A program made the translations under genes and the position numbers. Of a DNA stretch of 64,000 nt, positions 18,011 to 27,132 are shown piece by piece (the stretch's first letter is position 1; the number at the start of each line of letters is the position of its first letter). The stretch spans positions 1,233,751-1,297,750 of the forward strand of contig JACONN010000006.1 of NCBI GenBank assembly GCA_014323675.1, written 5' to 3'. The notes under the pieces were generated by a model. The model saw only the letters and a program-made list of their open reading frames with translations. It had not been told where the DNA came from and searched no databases. Source of the stretch: Hormoscilla sp. GM7CHS1pb (GTDB lineage Bacteria; Cyanobacteriota; Cyanobacteriia; Cyanobacteriales; Desertifilaceae).

Positions 18011-19657
18011 ATGACTAAGTTCGTTTTCGTGACAGGCGGGGTAGTGTCCAGCATAGGTAAAGGCATAGTGGCAGCAAGTTTGGGAAGGCTGCTGAAGTCT
18101 CGGGACTACTCGGTATCGATCCTGAAGTTGGATCCATATATTAACGTCGATCCAGGTACGATGAGTCCTTTCCAGCACGGAGAGGTATTCGTGACAGAGG
18201 ATGGTGCGGAAACAGATTTAGATCTGGGGCATTACGAACGTTTCACGGATACCTCAATGTCGCGCCTGAATAGCGTCACCCAAGGATCGATATATCAGGC
18301 GGTGCTGAATAAGGAACGGCGGGGAGACTATCAGGGGGGGACGGTTCAGGTGATTCCCCATATCACAAATGAGATCGAGGAACGGATTCATCGAGTGGCC
18401 AAAAATGCCAATCCAGATGTGTTGATTACAGAAATAGGCGGCACGGTGGGAGATATCGAGGGAGAGCCATTTTTGGAAGCGATCCGCCGGTTCCGGAAGG
18501 AGGTGGGGCGTAAAAATGTCATATATATGCACGTGACGCTGGTGCCGTGGCTGAAGGCGGCGGGGGAAATGAAAACGAAACCGACTCAGCATTCGGTCAA
18601 AGAATTGCGGTCGATCGGGATACAACCGGATATATTGGTGTGCCGCAGCGAGCGGCCGTTGTCAGGGGCACTAAAAGATAAACTCTCAGAATTCTGCGAC
18701 GTGTCAGTGGAATGCGTGATCGCGGCCTGCGATGCCAACAGTATCTATGAAGTGCCGCTGATGCTGGAGAAGGAAGGACTGGCGACGCAAACCCTGGAGT
18801 TGTTAAAATTAGAGCCCAGAAAACCGGATCTGACTCACTGGCAAACCCTGGTAGACCGGCTGTATAGTCCCACCCAAAGTATAGAGATTGCAATTGTGGG
18901 CAAATATGTCAGTTTGTCGGACGCCTATCTGTCGGTGACCGAGGCTTTGCGCCATGGGGCGATCGTCTCGGACAGCGACATCCACATCCGTTGGGTAAAC
19001 TCAGAAGACATAGAATCCCATGGGGCTAGCAGCTATCTAGAGGATGTTTGTGGTTTGATAGTGCCCGGAGGTTTCGGCATTAGGGGCATTGATGGCAAAA
19101 TTAGGGCGATCGAATACGCGAGAAATAACCAAATCCCATTTATGGGATTGTGCCTGGGGATGCAATGTGCTGTAATTGAGTGGGCGCGGCATATAGCTGG
19201 TCTAGAAGATGCCCACAGTGTGGAATTTGCACCGAACACTGCAAATCCGGCGATCGATCTGCTACCGGAACAGCAGGATGTGATGAATTTAGGAGGTACG
19301 ATGCGACTGGGACTTTATCCTTGCCGGATTGCGCCGAATAGTCTGGCCTCTAGTATCTATGGGAAGGAGGTGATTTATGAACGCCACCGGCATAGATATG
19401 AATTTAATAATGCTTATCGCAATCTATTTTTAGACACGGGTTATGGGATCGGTGGCACGTCCCTGGATGGGCGTCTGGTGGAAATTATTGAACTTCCCGA
19501 TCATCCCTTCTTTATTGGTACCCAGTTCCATCCGGAGTTCCAATCTCGACCGAGTAGCCCCCACCCGCTGTTTCGGGGGTTTGTCAGGGCGGCGATCGCC
19601 TATGGCACCCCGCAGGTGAGAGATATCACAACCTCAGTCTCGCCAGAGGCAGTATGA
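18011..19657 (+). CDS. pyrG: CTP synthase
   Basis: 548 residues starting MTKFVFVTGGVVSSIGKGI; an upstream in-frame start at 17966 would add 15 unconserved residues. It converts UTP to CTP using glutamine. The N-terminal synthase domain shows the P-loop and LDPYINVDPGTMSP. The C-terminal glutamine amidotransferase shows nucleophile Cys in GLCLGMQ and the His/Glu pair in QFHPEFQSRP. No disruption. REP-like palindromes lie in the ~130 bp upstream (AGAGGCTCTGCCTCC at ~17946). Confidence 0.97.
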   Translation: MTKFVFVTGGVVSSIGKGIVAASLGRLLKSRDYSVSILKLDPYINVDPGTMSPFQHGEVFVTEDGAETDLDLGHYERFTDTSMSRLNSVTQGSIYQAVLNKERRGDYQGGTVQVIPHITNEIEERIHRVAKNANPDVLITEIGGTVGDIEGEPFLEAIRRFRKEVGRKNVIYMHVTLVPWLKAAGEMKTKPTQHSVKELRSIGIQPDILVCRSERPLSGALKDKLSEFCDVSVECVIAACDANSIYEVPLMLEKEGLATQTLELLKLEPRKPDLTHWQTLVDRLYSPTQSIEIAIVGKYVSLSDAYLSVTEALRHGAIVSDSDIHIRWVNSEDIESHGASSYLEDVCGLIVPGGFGIRGIDGKIRAIEYARNNQIPFMGLCLGMQCAVIEWARHIAGLEDAHSVEFAPNTANPAIDLLPEQQDVMNLGGTMRLGLYPCRIAPNSLASSIYGKEVIYERHRHRYEFNNAYRNLFLDTGYGIGGTSLDGRLVEIIELPDHPFFIGTQFHPEFQSRPSSPHPLFRGFVRAAIAYGTPQVRDITTSVSPEAV

Positions 19658-19672
19658 TATAGGCCAACAGTA

Positions 19673-20080
19673 ATGAGCAGTGGGACTGTGGTATCTTGGG
19701 TCAAAATAATCGATAACAGAGATATTTACGCTATCGATCTCGATCGCATCGGTGCCTTTTCTAGTGCGCCGAACGGCAAGATAACGTTTTGGTTGCCTGA
19801 TAGCGGTATTCCGATTATCATCAATCCCAAAGGCAACCCGGAAAGCTATTATAAAGTGCAGGAGTACATCAGACAGATAGGTGGTTACTCATTAGGAACT
19901 AATTGGATAAAATTCAGTTACGATCGAGAGGAATATGTGATAGATATTAACCGCATAAGTGCTTTTTCCTGGGAACAGAATAGTAAAAAGCTGACCTTTT
20001 GGTTGCCTGATAGCAAAAGCCAGATCGTCCTCCATCCCCGCAGCAACAAAGATGCTTATGAAAAGGTGCTGGAATATTGA
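19673..20080 (+). CDS. conserved hypothetical protein with two tandem ~60-residue repeats
   Basis: 135 residues, clearly an internal duplication: YAIDLDRIGAFSS...ITFWLPDSG..IIINPKGN..SYYKVQEYI corresponds to YVIDINRISAFSW...LTFWLPDSK..IVLHPRSN..AYEKVLEY. Each half is predicted as a small beta-sheet plus helix. No catalytic residue or membrane segment is visible. It begins 15 bp after pyrG and may be cotranscribed. Function unknown. Confidence 0.75.
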   Translation: MSSGTVVSWVKIIDNRDIYAIDLDRIGAFSSAPNGKITFWLPDSGIPIIINPKGNPESYYKVQEYIRQIGGYSLGTNWIKFSYDREEYVIDINRISAFSWEQNSKKLTFWLPDSKSQIVLHPRSNKDAYEKVLEY

Positions 20081-20146
20081 AAAAACAACAGGTCATTCTC
20101 TGGATTAAAATTGAGAATGAAAATTAGCCCGATCGAGGTAAGAATA

Positions 20147-20464
20147 ATGGTACTAGCAAGCACTGAGTACAAACATATCCAATTAGGCGATCGCCAGGTG
20201 CCGTACATCGCTGGGACGACCATGAAAGTAGTAGAATTGGTGACATCAGTGAAAGCTTACGGTTGGAGTCCGGAAGAATTGCACGCCAACTATCCTCATG
20301 TTTCCAGGAGTAAAATCCATTCGGCATTGGCGTACTATTGGGATCATAAAGAAGAACTTGATGCAGATATGGAACGAAGATTCCAGTATGTCGAAAAACT
20401 TCGCCGAGAAGCAGGAGAATCTCCTCTTGCGAAAAAACTACGGGAAAAGGGGTATCTGAAGTGA
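20147..20464 (+). CDS. DUF433 antitoxin
   Basis: 105 residues from ATG 20147 (preceded by GAGGTAAG); in-frame ATGs at 20111/20117 are possible but lack a good site. The DUF433 pattern is present: PYIAGTTMKVVELV, then YGWSPEELHANYPHVSRSKI and HSALAYYWDHKEEL, a helix-turn-helix-like fold. It overlaps the next gene by 4 nt (GTGA), the usual arrangement of DUF433 with a PIN-like DUF5615 toxin. Confidence 0.88.
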   Translation: MVLASTEYKHIQLGDRQVPYIAGTTMKVVELVTSVKAYGWSPEELHANYPHVSRSKIHSALAYYWDHKEELDADMERRFQYVEKLRREAGESPLAKKLREKGYLK

Positions 20465-20808
20465 GTATTGCCCTGTATATGGATGAGCAAGTACCCAAAC
20501 CAATTACAAAGGGATTGCGTCAGCGGGGTGTGGATGTTTTGACTGTTCAAGAAGATAGTCGCACTGGCACACCCGACTCCATTTTACTCGATCGTGCTAC
20601 TGGACTTGGGCGAGTTATGTTTTCGCAAGACGATGATTTTCTTGCGGAAGCTAATCGGCGTCTTGCTGAGGGGATAAATTTTGCGGGTGTTATCTACACC
20701 CATCAGCAGAATGTTTCCATTGGTGATTGTGTCCGCGACTTAGAACTGATAGCTAAAGCATCCGATCCGGAAGATTGTGCCAACCTCGTCCAATATCTTC
20801 CGTTATGA
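20461..20808 (+). CDS. DUF5615 PIN-like toxin
   Basis: 115 residues, GTG start overlapping the antitoxin's stop. The family pattern is IALYMDEQVPKPITKGLRQR, VDVLTVQEDSRTGTPDS, VMFSQDDDFLAEA and GVIYTHQQNVSIGDCVRDLE. It is a compact PIN-fold RNase-like protein with the conserved DE and DDDF acidic residues. With the preceding gene it forms a type II toxin-antitoxin operon. Confidence 0.88.
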   Translation: MSIALYMDEQVPKPITKGLRQRGVDVLTVQEDSRTGTPDSILLDRATGLGRVMFSQDDDFLAEANRRLAEGINFAGVIYTHQQNVSIGDCVRDLELIAKASDPEDCANLVQYLPL

Positions 20809-21138
20809 TATGTTAACACTATTGAAAAGAGAGCCGCAACAGAAAGAGGCGATCGCCCGTGAAAAAAAAGGAGCGATCGCTTATTTTCTCACCATTATTT
20901 ACGATCTGGACCCTCAGATCGCGCAGTAGCGCCTTCAGTCGTTCTGCTTCCGGTTCCGCAGCAGCTTTTTGTCTCGCTTCTATTACTTGGCAGGCAGAAG
21001 AATTAAATTTTCTTTAAGGGTCATCCACCGCAACCACAGTCTATCTATCCCTTGATATAAACCTGGCCATAAACAGAGAATTAACCCTAGCGATCGCCAC
21101 CCTCCTGTGCTATAGGTTCGTAGCGATCGCCTAGCAGA
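20809..21138. other. intergenic, HIP1-rich, no gene recognised
   Basis: About 330 bp with several HIP1-type GCGATCGC octamers and CGATCGC cores. I see no coding frame or hairpin with a T-tract. Confidence 0.6.
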
Positions 21139-21430
21139 TTAACCTAAATCTTCATCTTCTGTACCTGGCGATAATATTTCAACTACGACAACTGATTTGC
21201 TCTTGCCAAATAACATAACTCAAACGCAGATCGTGACCATCATATAGCCGAGAAACTCCTACTACTCCGAACCAGACGTTTGTACCAGCGCGGATGGGTG
21301 AAATCATAGTACAGATAGAGATCGCAAGCATTGAAGACCCGATCGCTATTCCAGTTACGAGGTTTAAATGTTTCTCGCAGCAAGCACAACTGATGAAAGT
21401 GAAACGGTAATCCAGGTTCATCTACATGCT
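21139..21430 (-). pseudogene. Uma2-family (DUF820) endonuclease-like remnant
   Basis: Reading the minus strand across two or three frames gives EPGLPFHFHQLCLLRETFKP, RNWNSDRVFNACDLYLYYDF, THPRWYKR, then WFGVVGVSRLYDGHDLRLSY, and finally VVVVEILSPGTEDEDLG. These are consecutive segments of the Uma2 family, a restriction-endonuclease-like fold that is expanded in cyanobacteria. Each segment lies in a different frame and the last ends in a stop after DLG, so the gene carries at least two indels and lacks about half of its C-terminus. Confidence 0.75.
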
Positions 21431-21531
21431 CACATGGCTGCGCCCCCAGCGCAGCGCTATCGGTAGATCGTACATTGTGGGCAAGGTTTCCTTCGGAGAC
21501 GGCGGCAGATTAGATGGAAAAGGTAGGCTAA

Positions 21532-21831
21532 TTAAAGTATAGAATACACAAAGTAGTTGAAAGAAATCAGAGTTTATCTAAGAGAGTGAAGCAGTTGCAG
21601 GGTTACACATGCAAAGCTTGCGGTTTCAACTTTGAAGTCCGATATGGAGAAATAGGTAGGGATTTTATCGAAGCACATCACACTGTCCCGATATCAAATT
21701 TAAGTAAGGAAAAGATTAAATTAGATCCAATGCAAGACTTTACGGTTCTTTGCTCAAACTGTCATCGTATGATTCACCGGAGAAAACCAATACCTACTCT
21801 GGAGGAATTTAAGAGAATATTAAAGATGTAA
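21532..21831 (+). pseudogene. HNH endonuclease C-terminal domain (probably N-truncated)
   Basis: The frame is open from 21532. A GTG at 21586 could start an 81-residue protein, but family-like text (RIHKVVERNQSLSKRVK) precedes it without a start codon. The HNH domain is complete: zinc pair TCKACGFNF, catalytic FIEAHHTVPIS, then LCSNCHRMIHRRKP. The usual N-terminal part of this restriction-like family is missing. Confidence 0.7.
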
Positions 21832-22049
21832 AAGAATAAAGTGTAAGTTACTAGACAGTGCGAAGTTATTTGAAGAACTATTGTCTGTTAAGGCTTTCAG
21901 CGATCTAAAGGTCAGAAGCCCTCTAGTCCGGGCTGGAAGTTCTGTAAGCCAGTCCCAGCAATACTTTCAGCTCAGATGAGATGGGGAAGAGCGATCGGGC
22001 GGCCCAAATCGGATATGGGTGCATCCCAGATTTGCAAAGATAGCTGTAG

Positions 22050-22115
22050 GGGCGAAGCATTCGGGCGACAAATTATGATATAAGTTTACAGATGGACTCT
22101 CCGAATGCTTCGCCC
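22050..22115. repeat. GGGCGAAGCATTCGG inverted repeat
   Basis: GGGCGAAGCATTCGG (22050-22064) and its exact reverse complement CCGAATGCTTCGCCC (22101-22115) enclose a ~36-nt loop. The same element occurs at 35489-35555. A dispersed cyanobacterial hairpin. Confidence 0.85.
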
Positions 22116-22200
22116 TTGCGAAAGTGGGATGCACCCTCGGATATTGGTTAAGACAGTGAAGAATTCTTGCAAGCGAACGGCCAGCAAATCCCGATCGAAT

Positions 22201-22563
22201 TTACCCCAGGGTCAGCACTCCCGATGGGAAATCTGCTAAGAGACGGTGGGTTCTCAGCCACTGCAAACCCAGGATATTTTCAGTAATTTCTGGCCCAGCT
22301 ACCACTTCAATTAGGAACTCTTGTCCATCCAGTAGCAATTTTCCTTCATAGATATCGAAAGATTCCTCTCCTCTGGCTGTTTTCATCACTCGCTCAAATT
22401 CAATAAGAGGCCACTCCAATGCCTCGATATCTTGGGAGTTAATCGCCAGCCATCCAGTAGTGAAACCAGTATCCAGTAACGACCGGAAACCTTTCTCCAT
22501 TAGCGGCAATTAATTCCATTTCAAAAAGACGTCACCGATATCGCCAAATCTCCCTGAAATCAT
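22201..22563 (-). pseudogene. retropepsin-like (clan AA) aspartyl protease, internally frameshifted
   Basis: The ATG at 22563 overlaps the upstream gene's stop (ATGA) and opens ISGRFGDIGDVF. The next stretch fits the family only in another frame (FEMELIAANGERFPV), and the original frame then resumes with LLDTGFTTGWLAINSQDIEA through WPLIEFERV, VVAGPEITENILGLQWL and FPSGVLTLG. A pair of compensating indels (first in a five-T run) explains an in-frame stop between the parts. Catalytic Asp is in DTGF. A shorter product from TTG 22509 (102 residues) would lack the first strands. Its partner gene upstream is the usual neighbour. Confidence 0.7.
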
Positions 22564-22877
22564 ATTTTGCCGCAAGCTCCTGTTTCATTAATCTTGAAAA
22601 TTACAAGTTTACCAGAAGGGTACTTCTGGCGAGCTTTTTCCATCGCCACCTTTTCCTCTGGATCGATAAAATAGTCACCACTATTGGGTTCAATAATCAT
22701 CAACCAATTGTAATGGTCGGCTATCAATTCCGGCTGGAGGCGATCGAAAACGGCGCGACATCGCCGGTAACGGGCTTCTTGTTCGGCTTTCCGTCTGGCC
22801 AGTTCTTCCGGCTCAATAGTATATTCTGGGAAAATCCTGCCCCGACGCGGTTGACGCTTGTCAGATAGTTGAGTCAT
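22560..22877 (-). CDS. conserved cyanobacterial hypothetical protein
   Basis: 105 residues: a basic N-terminus (DKRQPRRGRIF), a charged helix rich in Glu/Arg (EPEELARRKAEQEARYRRC), then a compact alpha/beta stretch (YNWLMIIEPNSGDYFIDPEE) ending IFKINETGACGKI. It overlaps the aspartyl protease gene by 4 nt and is probably translated with it. A paired small-module role, perhaps toxin-antitoxin-like, is only a guess. Confidence 0.7.
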   Translation of the reverse strand: MTQLSDKRQPRRGRIFPEYTIEPEELARRKAEQEARYRRCRAVFDRLQPELIADHYNWLMIIEPNSGDYFIDPEEKVAMEKARQKYPSGKLVIFKINETGACGKI

Positions 22878-22941
22878 AGTGATATAAGATAGGAAAACAG
22901 AGAAACCCGGTTTCTCGCATAAACCGGGTTTCTGGCTGACT

Positions 22942-23289
22942 TCAGTAGGTAGGGACTAGAAAACAGTTAGACTCAGCTATCGACCCATGATAGCCGATCG
23001 CTAGAGTAATGTATATCATAGCTCTTCCGGTGTCTCCTGCTGTGCTCTTGTCCCTCGGGACAAGGCACGCAGGAGACACCGCCCACTCATCTTTGCTGAT
23101 ATTAGCTTGACGCAAAATCCTAGCTAACAGACTTATGCTGATGTCTCCCTGATGTGGGTTAGGAATTGTCAGCTTGAACTCTTCTTTCATCATGTACTGA
23201 TGCTTGCTACCGGGGTAAGGTCCAGAAAAGCCAGCATCTCTTAAATAGCGAACTAGATCCCGCCACTTAATTGGTCCAAATTGGGGCAT
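22942..23289 (-). CDS. hicA: HicA-like mRNA interferase with abnormal C-terminal tail
   Basis: 115 residues. The first ~72 are a normal HicA (double-stranded-RNA-binding-like fold): IKWRDLVRYLRDAGF, then PGSKHQYMMKEEFKLTIPNP with the catalytic His, and ISLLARILRQANISKDEW. Normal HicA ends 2-3 residues later. Here a palindromic element (23028-23083) has entered the frame and adds ~43 unrelated residues (CLVPRDKSTAGDTGR and beyond). It starts one base after the HicB stop overlap, in the usual antitoxin-toxin order hicB-hicA. Whether the tailed toxin is active is unknown. Confidence 0.82.
   Translation of the reverse strand: MPQFGPIKWRDLVRYLRDAGFSGPYPGSKHQYMMKEEFKLTIPNPHQGDISISLLARILRQANISKDEWAVSPACLVPRDKSTAGDTGRAMIYITLAIGYHGSIAESNCFLVPTY
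23028..23083. repeat. palindromic repeat inside hicA
   Basis: CGGTGTCTCCTGC, then TCTTGTCCC, then GGGACAAG and GCAGGAGACACCG: a near-perfect hairpin. It lies in the 3' part of hicA and replaces its stop codon region. Confidence 0.88.
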
Positions 23290-23531
23290 CAGGCGACCTC
23301 TTTGCTAAAGTTAAGGTCAATACCATCGACGATCGGGAGAGTATGACCCAAGCGTAGCCCTAAAATAATCCATCCTTCCAGAGCATCTTGCAAGTCCTCT
23401 CGACAAGCTTCCAGAGTTTCGGCATTGCCCCAGACACCCGGACATTCAGGAATTTCGCCATAGAAAGTTCCGTCATCCAGTAACTCGTAGGTCGCGCCCG
23501 TCATCGCTGCACGGATGTAATTTGTCAGCAT
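23289..23531 (-). CDS. hicB: HicB-like antitoxin
   Basis: 80 residues with the degenerate RNase H-like HicB core: TYELLDDGTFYGEIPECPGV, WGNAETLEACREDLQDALEG, then IILGLRLGHTLPIVDGID. It lacks the extra C-terminal helix-turn-helix of longer HicBs. It overlaps hicA by one base and is the first gene of the pair. Confidence 0.88.
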   Translation of the reverse strand: MLTNYIRAAMTGATYELLDDGTFYGEIPECPGVWGNAETLEACREDLQDALEGWIILGLRLGHTLPIVDGIDLNFSKEVA

Positions 23532-23537
23532 AGCTTA

Positions 23538-23960
23538 CTACAACTCAGTTTTCATCGTCGTCAAAAACTCCCGCAACCGCAGCAAACTCAGAGTCTGACC
23601 CAAATTTAAAGGTAGCAGGGTGATTCCCTCCAGTCGAGACTGCACCCAGCCTTCCCCCCACATCCACTCGTGAAAGCCGTCTATTCCCTGAGACAATATC
23701 ATCCGCAGACAGTTGTCCGAAGCAATCTCCACATGATGCCCGATCGCCACTGGACCGATCCAGGTGGTAAACATCAACCCTGACTCTAGCTCCAGAGGCA
23801 ACCCGTCCGACAACCGCTGGGGCCAAAGCCACTGACGCAAGCTCTCCGGACGCATCAAACTGTCCCGAATAGCCGTTTGGGACGCTGACATCTCGATCCG
23901 CAGATTGCTAGACTGAAAATTTCCGAACATAGAAGAGATTCCCACCTTCATCACATCCAA
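23538..23960 (-). CDS. SRPBCC-like conserved cyanobacterial protein
   Basis: 140 residues: SSNLRIEMSASQTAIRDSLM, then PESLRQWLWPQRLSDGLP, IGPVAIGHHVEIASDNCLRM, and a C-terminal helix ETLSLLRLREFLTTMK-like. The spacing of strands and the long last helix suggest the START/SRPBCC fold, which binds hydrophobic ligands. No specific ligand can be named. It lies just before hicB on the same strand; the first ATG is used, and ATG 23948 is an alternative. Confidence 0.65.
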   Translation of the reverse strand: MDVMKVGISSMFGNFQSSNLRIEMSASQTAIRDSLMRPESLRQWLWPQRLSDGLPLELESGLMFTTWIGPVAIGHHVEIASDNCLRMILSQGIDGFHEWMWGEGWVQSRLEGITLLPLNLGQTLSLLRLREFLTTMKTEL

Positions 23961-24051
23961 TTCCAGTATGGCAGAGTAAATATGCCATAGGCCACCTCCG
24001 AAACACCTTAGAATAAAGACAAGGTTGATTGTAAAGAAATGTAAGGAAATT

Positions 24052-24951
24052 ATGGCCGATCAGCTAATTCGCGCCACAGCCGCAGACGGCGGGATCAGAG
24101 CAGTAGGCGCGATCTCCACCCGCCTCACGGAAGAAGCAAGACAGCGGCACAAGCTGTCCTACGTAGCAACAGCGGCCTTGGGTCGGACCATGACCGCTGG
24201 ACTATTACTAGCCTCCAGCATGAAGCGACCGGAATCAAGAGTCAACATTAACATCAAGGGCAATGGACCCCTAGGCGGAATTCTTGTAGATGCCGGGTTG
24301 GATGGGACAGTGCGCGGTTATGTCCACAACCCCTCCGTAGAATTGCCCCCCAAGGAGAACGGCAAACTGGATGTCGGCGGTGCCGTCGGTGCCGATGGCT
24401 ACCTCTACGTCGTCCGAGATGTGGGATACGGCTACCCTTACTCCAGTACCGTGGAATTGGTTTCTGGGGAAATTGGCGACGACCTCAGCCATTACCTGGT
24501 AACCTCAGAACAAACCCCTTCCGCTCTAGTATTGGGCGTTTTTCTCGATCGCCAGGGAGTACAAGCTGCCGGGGGGCTACTGTTGCAAGTATTGCCTAAA
24601 GCTGCCTCCGACGAAGAACTGGTGGCAACTCTGGAATCCCGGATAGCGGCACTCTCGGGTTTTACTCCCCTGCTGCGCGAGGGTCTGAGTTTGCCACAGA
24701 TATTCTCCCATTTGCTAGGAGATCTGGGTCTAGAGATCCTACCAGAGGTGCAGATGCTACGCTTTGACTGCAAATGCTCTTTCGATCGGATGTTGGCAGC
24801 TTTGAAGTTGTTGGGGGAAGCGGAACTGCAAGATATGATAGAGAAAGATGATGGGGGAGAAGCAACCTGCCAATTCTGCGGGGAAGTATACCAAGTACAC
24901 AGCGACCAACTCGCCCAGTTGATTTGTGATTTACGCACAGAATCCTGCTAG
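24052..24951 (+). CDS. hslO: Hsp33 redox-regulated chaperone
   Basis: 299 residues from ATG 24052; an upstream start at 24025 would only add nine unconserved residues. The typical order is DQLIRATAADGGIRAVGAIS, LGRTMTAGLLLASSMK, INIKGNGPLGGILVDAGLDG, LLLQVLPKA. The C-terminal zinc switch is intact: FDCKCSFDR and CQFCGE, four cysteines that release zinc on oxidation and activate holdase activity. Monocistronic, cytosolic, undisturbed. Confidence 0.96.
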   Translation: MADQLIRATAADGGIRAVGAISTRLTEEARQRHKLSYVATAALGRTMTAGLLLASSMKRPESRVNINIKGNGPLGGILVDAGLDGTVRGYVHNPSVELPPKENGKLDVGGAVGADGYLYVVRDVGYGYPYSSTVELVSGEIGDDLSHYLVTSEQTPSALVLGVFLDRQGVQAAGGLLLQVLPKAASDEELVATLESRIAALSGFTPLLREGLSLPQIFSHLLGDLGLEILPEVQMLRFDCKCSFDRMLAALKLLGEAELQDMIEKDDGGEATCQFCGEVYQVHSDQLAQLICDLRTESC

Positions 24952-25083
24952 AACCCCACTGGAATTGTAAAGAATAATGGAGGATGTGGTTTTTTTCGAC
25001 TTTGATGGGTAGGATAACTAATACCGCAACGGGAGTGGTGGAAAACCAACGCCATTGTTTGTTTACGTAGGGACAGTGGAGAT

Positions 25084-27132
25084 ATGAACAAAGAGCCTAA
25101 AGACCTAGGTCGAAAAGATTTGGCCTTGTCGCTAAGTCAAGCAACCCAGAGCATCACCTATGGACCAGACCCCCGGAAAAAGGGCGATGGGATTTTCTGG
25201 CAGTTAGCCCTCGTGGTGCTTTTTTTCCTGCCTGCTGGTGCGGCAATTGTGGCCGTAAAAATGCTCTGGCGCCTGCCCCAGCAGCCCCACTGCGAGTCAA
25301 TCTATTGGCCCATGGCTTCGGCCTCTTTGCGTCTCTATTGCGGTGAGTTGGCGGCGGATGGCCAAACTCTTTCTGGCCTCCTGGAGGCGATCGCCCTGGT
25401 CAAGGTTCTGCCTTTAGATCATCCCCTCCGCTCCCAGATCGATAAGTCCATCGACCAGTGGGCAATGCAAATCTTGGCACTGGGCGATCGACAGTTTAAT
25501 GCCGGTCATCTATCGGAAGCGATCGCCACCGCCCGCCAAGTTCCCTCCTACACCACCACCTACAAGTTAGTTAAAGACCGGATTAGAGGGTGGCAAACCA
25601 CCTGGAAGTCGGCAGAAGGGATTTATCGAGAAGCAGAAGACTTGATGCGCTCCTCCCAATGGCAGCAGGCTATTGGCGTAGCTATAAAGCTACAATATCT
25701 GGACAATAACTACTGGAGTACGACTAAGTACGCTGAAATAAATGAGCTGATTCAGAGGACGCGGACCGATAGCGACAAGTTGATTCGGGCCCGGGAGTTA
25801 TCAGACACAGGGGGCCCGGATAATTTATTAGCAGCGATATCTTTAGCAGCAAATATCAGCCAAGATAGTTACCTCTATGGTCAAGCCCAAACAGCGGTTT
25901 GGGAATATGGCCGTCAAATGATGCGTCTGGCAGAAACGGAGTTAGAAAAGGGCAACAGCTATGAGGCGATCGCGATCGCCCGCAAAATTCCGGCTGTGAC
26001 CAAGTTGCACGACCAGACTGAAGATTTTGTGACGATAGCATCGGCAAAATCCCGTGCTGGGGAGGGAAATATTGCTAGTCTGGAAGCGGCGATTATGCAA
26101 GCTCAAAAAATAGATATATCTCGTCCGATGTACGGCAGTGCTCAGCAATTGATTAGCCGTTGGCAGCGAGAAATTGAAGACGTTTCCCGCCTAGAAAAGG
26201 CTCGCCAACTAGCTGCTAGCGGTCGGGTAAATGACGTGGCAGCGGCGGTAGCAGAAGTAGGGATGATTCCGGTCACTAATCCCCGCTATAAAGAAGCGCA
26301 AGCCATGATTAAAACCTGGAAGCGCGAGATCGAAATAATTGAAGATAGTCCTTTATTAAATAGGGCTCAAACCCTCGCGAGCAAGGGGAATGTGGGTTCT
26401 TTGCTCGCCGCGATCGCCTCGGCGGAAATGATCTATCCAGGACGGGCCCTCTATCAGGAAGCTCAGTCCAATATTCGCCAGTGGCGGCATCAGATCGAGG
26501 TGATTGAAGACCTCCCCTATTTGGAAAAAGCTGAAGAGTTGGCGATCTCTGCCACGGAACGCTCCCTGAAACGCGCGATCGCCCAAGCGCGGCGGATCGC
26601 CCCCGGACGCGCTCTCTATCAGGAAGCTAGTGAAAAAATTGCCTCCTGGACTGATAGGATACAGCGCCTTGAGGATCGACCATATCTTGACCGCGCCCAG
26701 AATTTGGCCGCACTCGGCGACCTGGAGGCGGCTATTACTACTGCCCAACAGATTCGACCCGGTCGGGCCCTCTACGATCGGGCATCCCGAGAAATTGAAA
26801 ACTGGCAGAATCAACTTTCTTTGCAGTCCGCCCATCAGCTCGCTCTTATCTTTACTCCTGAAGCTCTGGCAGGGGCAATTGCTATTGCAGATCGGGTGCC
26901 TAAAAATAGCCTATTGCGCAGCGAAGCCGATCTCGATATCGCTAACTGGAGTCAAGAACTCCTCCAGAACGCACGGGATATGTCTAGGTACGACATCCCA
27001 GGGGCGATCGCGATCGCATCATATATTCCTCCATCCAGCAATCTTTACTCTGCGGCTAGAACCCAGATCGCAGAATGGCAAAAAATCCTCAATCCTGATA
27101 CAGTTGAACAATTCGATCCTGCTGTTAATTAG
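25084..27132 (+). CDS. single-span membrane protein with repeated helical ~60-residue units
   Basis: 682 residues. One hydrophobic segment at ~38-60 (LALVVLFFLPAGAAIVAV) follows a short cytoplasmic N-terminus; then a large extra-membrane region of repeated helical units of the form GNxxSLLAAIAxAxxIxPGRALYxEAxxxIxxWxxxIExIED. At least seven units, ending in NWQNQL/NWSQEL. The pattern looks like an alpha-solenoid. Such proteins are often annotated as segregation-ATPase-like, but no ATP-binding motif is present. Function unknown, possibly a scaffold on the cell envelope. Confidence 0.75.
   Translation: MNKEPKDLGRKDLALSLSQATQSITYGPDPRKKGDGIFWQLALVVLFFLPAGAAIVAVKMLWRLPQQPHCESIYWPMASASLRLYCGELAADGQTLSGLLEAIALVKVLPLDHPLRSQIDKSIDQWAMQILALGDRQFNAGHLSEAIATARQVPSYTTTYKLVKDRIRGWQTTWKSAEGIYREAEDLMRSSQWQQAIGVAIKLQYLDNNYWSTTKYAEINELIQRTRTDSDKLIRARELSDTGGPDNLLAAISLAANISQDSYLYGQAQTAVWEYGRQMMRLAETELEKGNSYEAIAIARKIPAVTKLHDQTEDFVTIASAKSRAGEGNIASLEAAIMQAQKIDISRPMYGSAQQLISRWQREIEDVSRLEKARQLAASGRVNDVAAAVAEVGMIPVTNPRYKEAQAMIKTWKREIEIIEDSPLLNRAQTLASKGNVGSLLAAIASAEMIYPGRALYQEAQSNIRQWRHQIEVIEDLPYLEKAEELAISATERSLKRAIAQARRIAPGRALYQEASEKIASWTDRIQRLEDRPYLDRAQNLAALGDLEAAITTAQQIRPGRALYDRASREIENWQNQLSLQSAHQLALIFTPEALAGAIAIADRVPKNSLLRSEADLDIANWSQELLQNARDMSRYDIPGAIAIASYIPPSSNLYSAARTQIAEWQKILNPDTVEQFDPAVN

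Noticed and set aside
21179..21421. Independent 80-residue protein
   Set aside because: Only parts of it match; it is one of several frames of a broken Uma2 gene.
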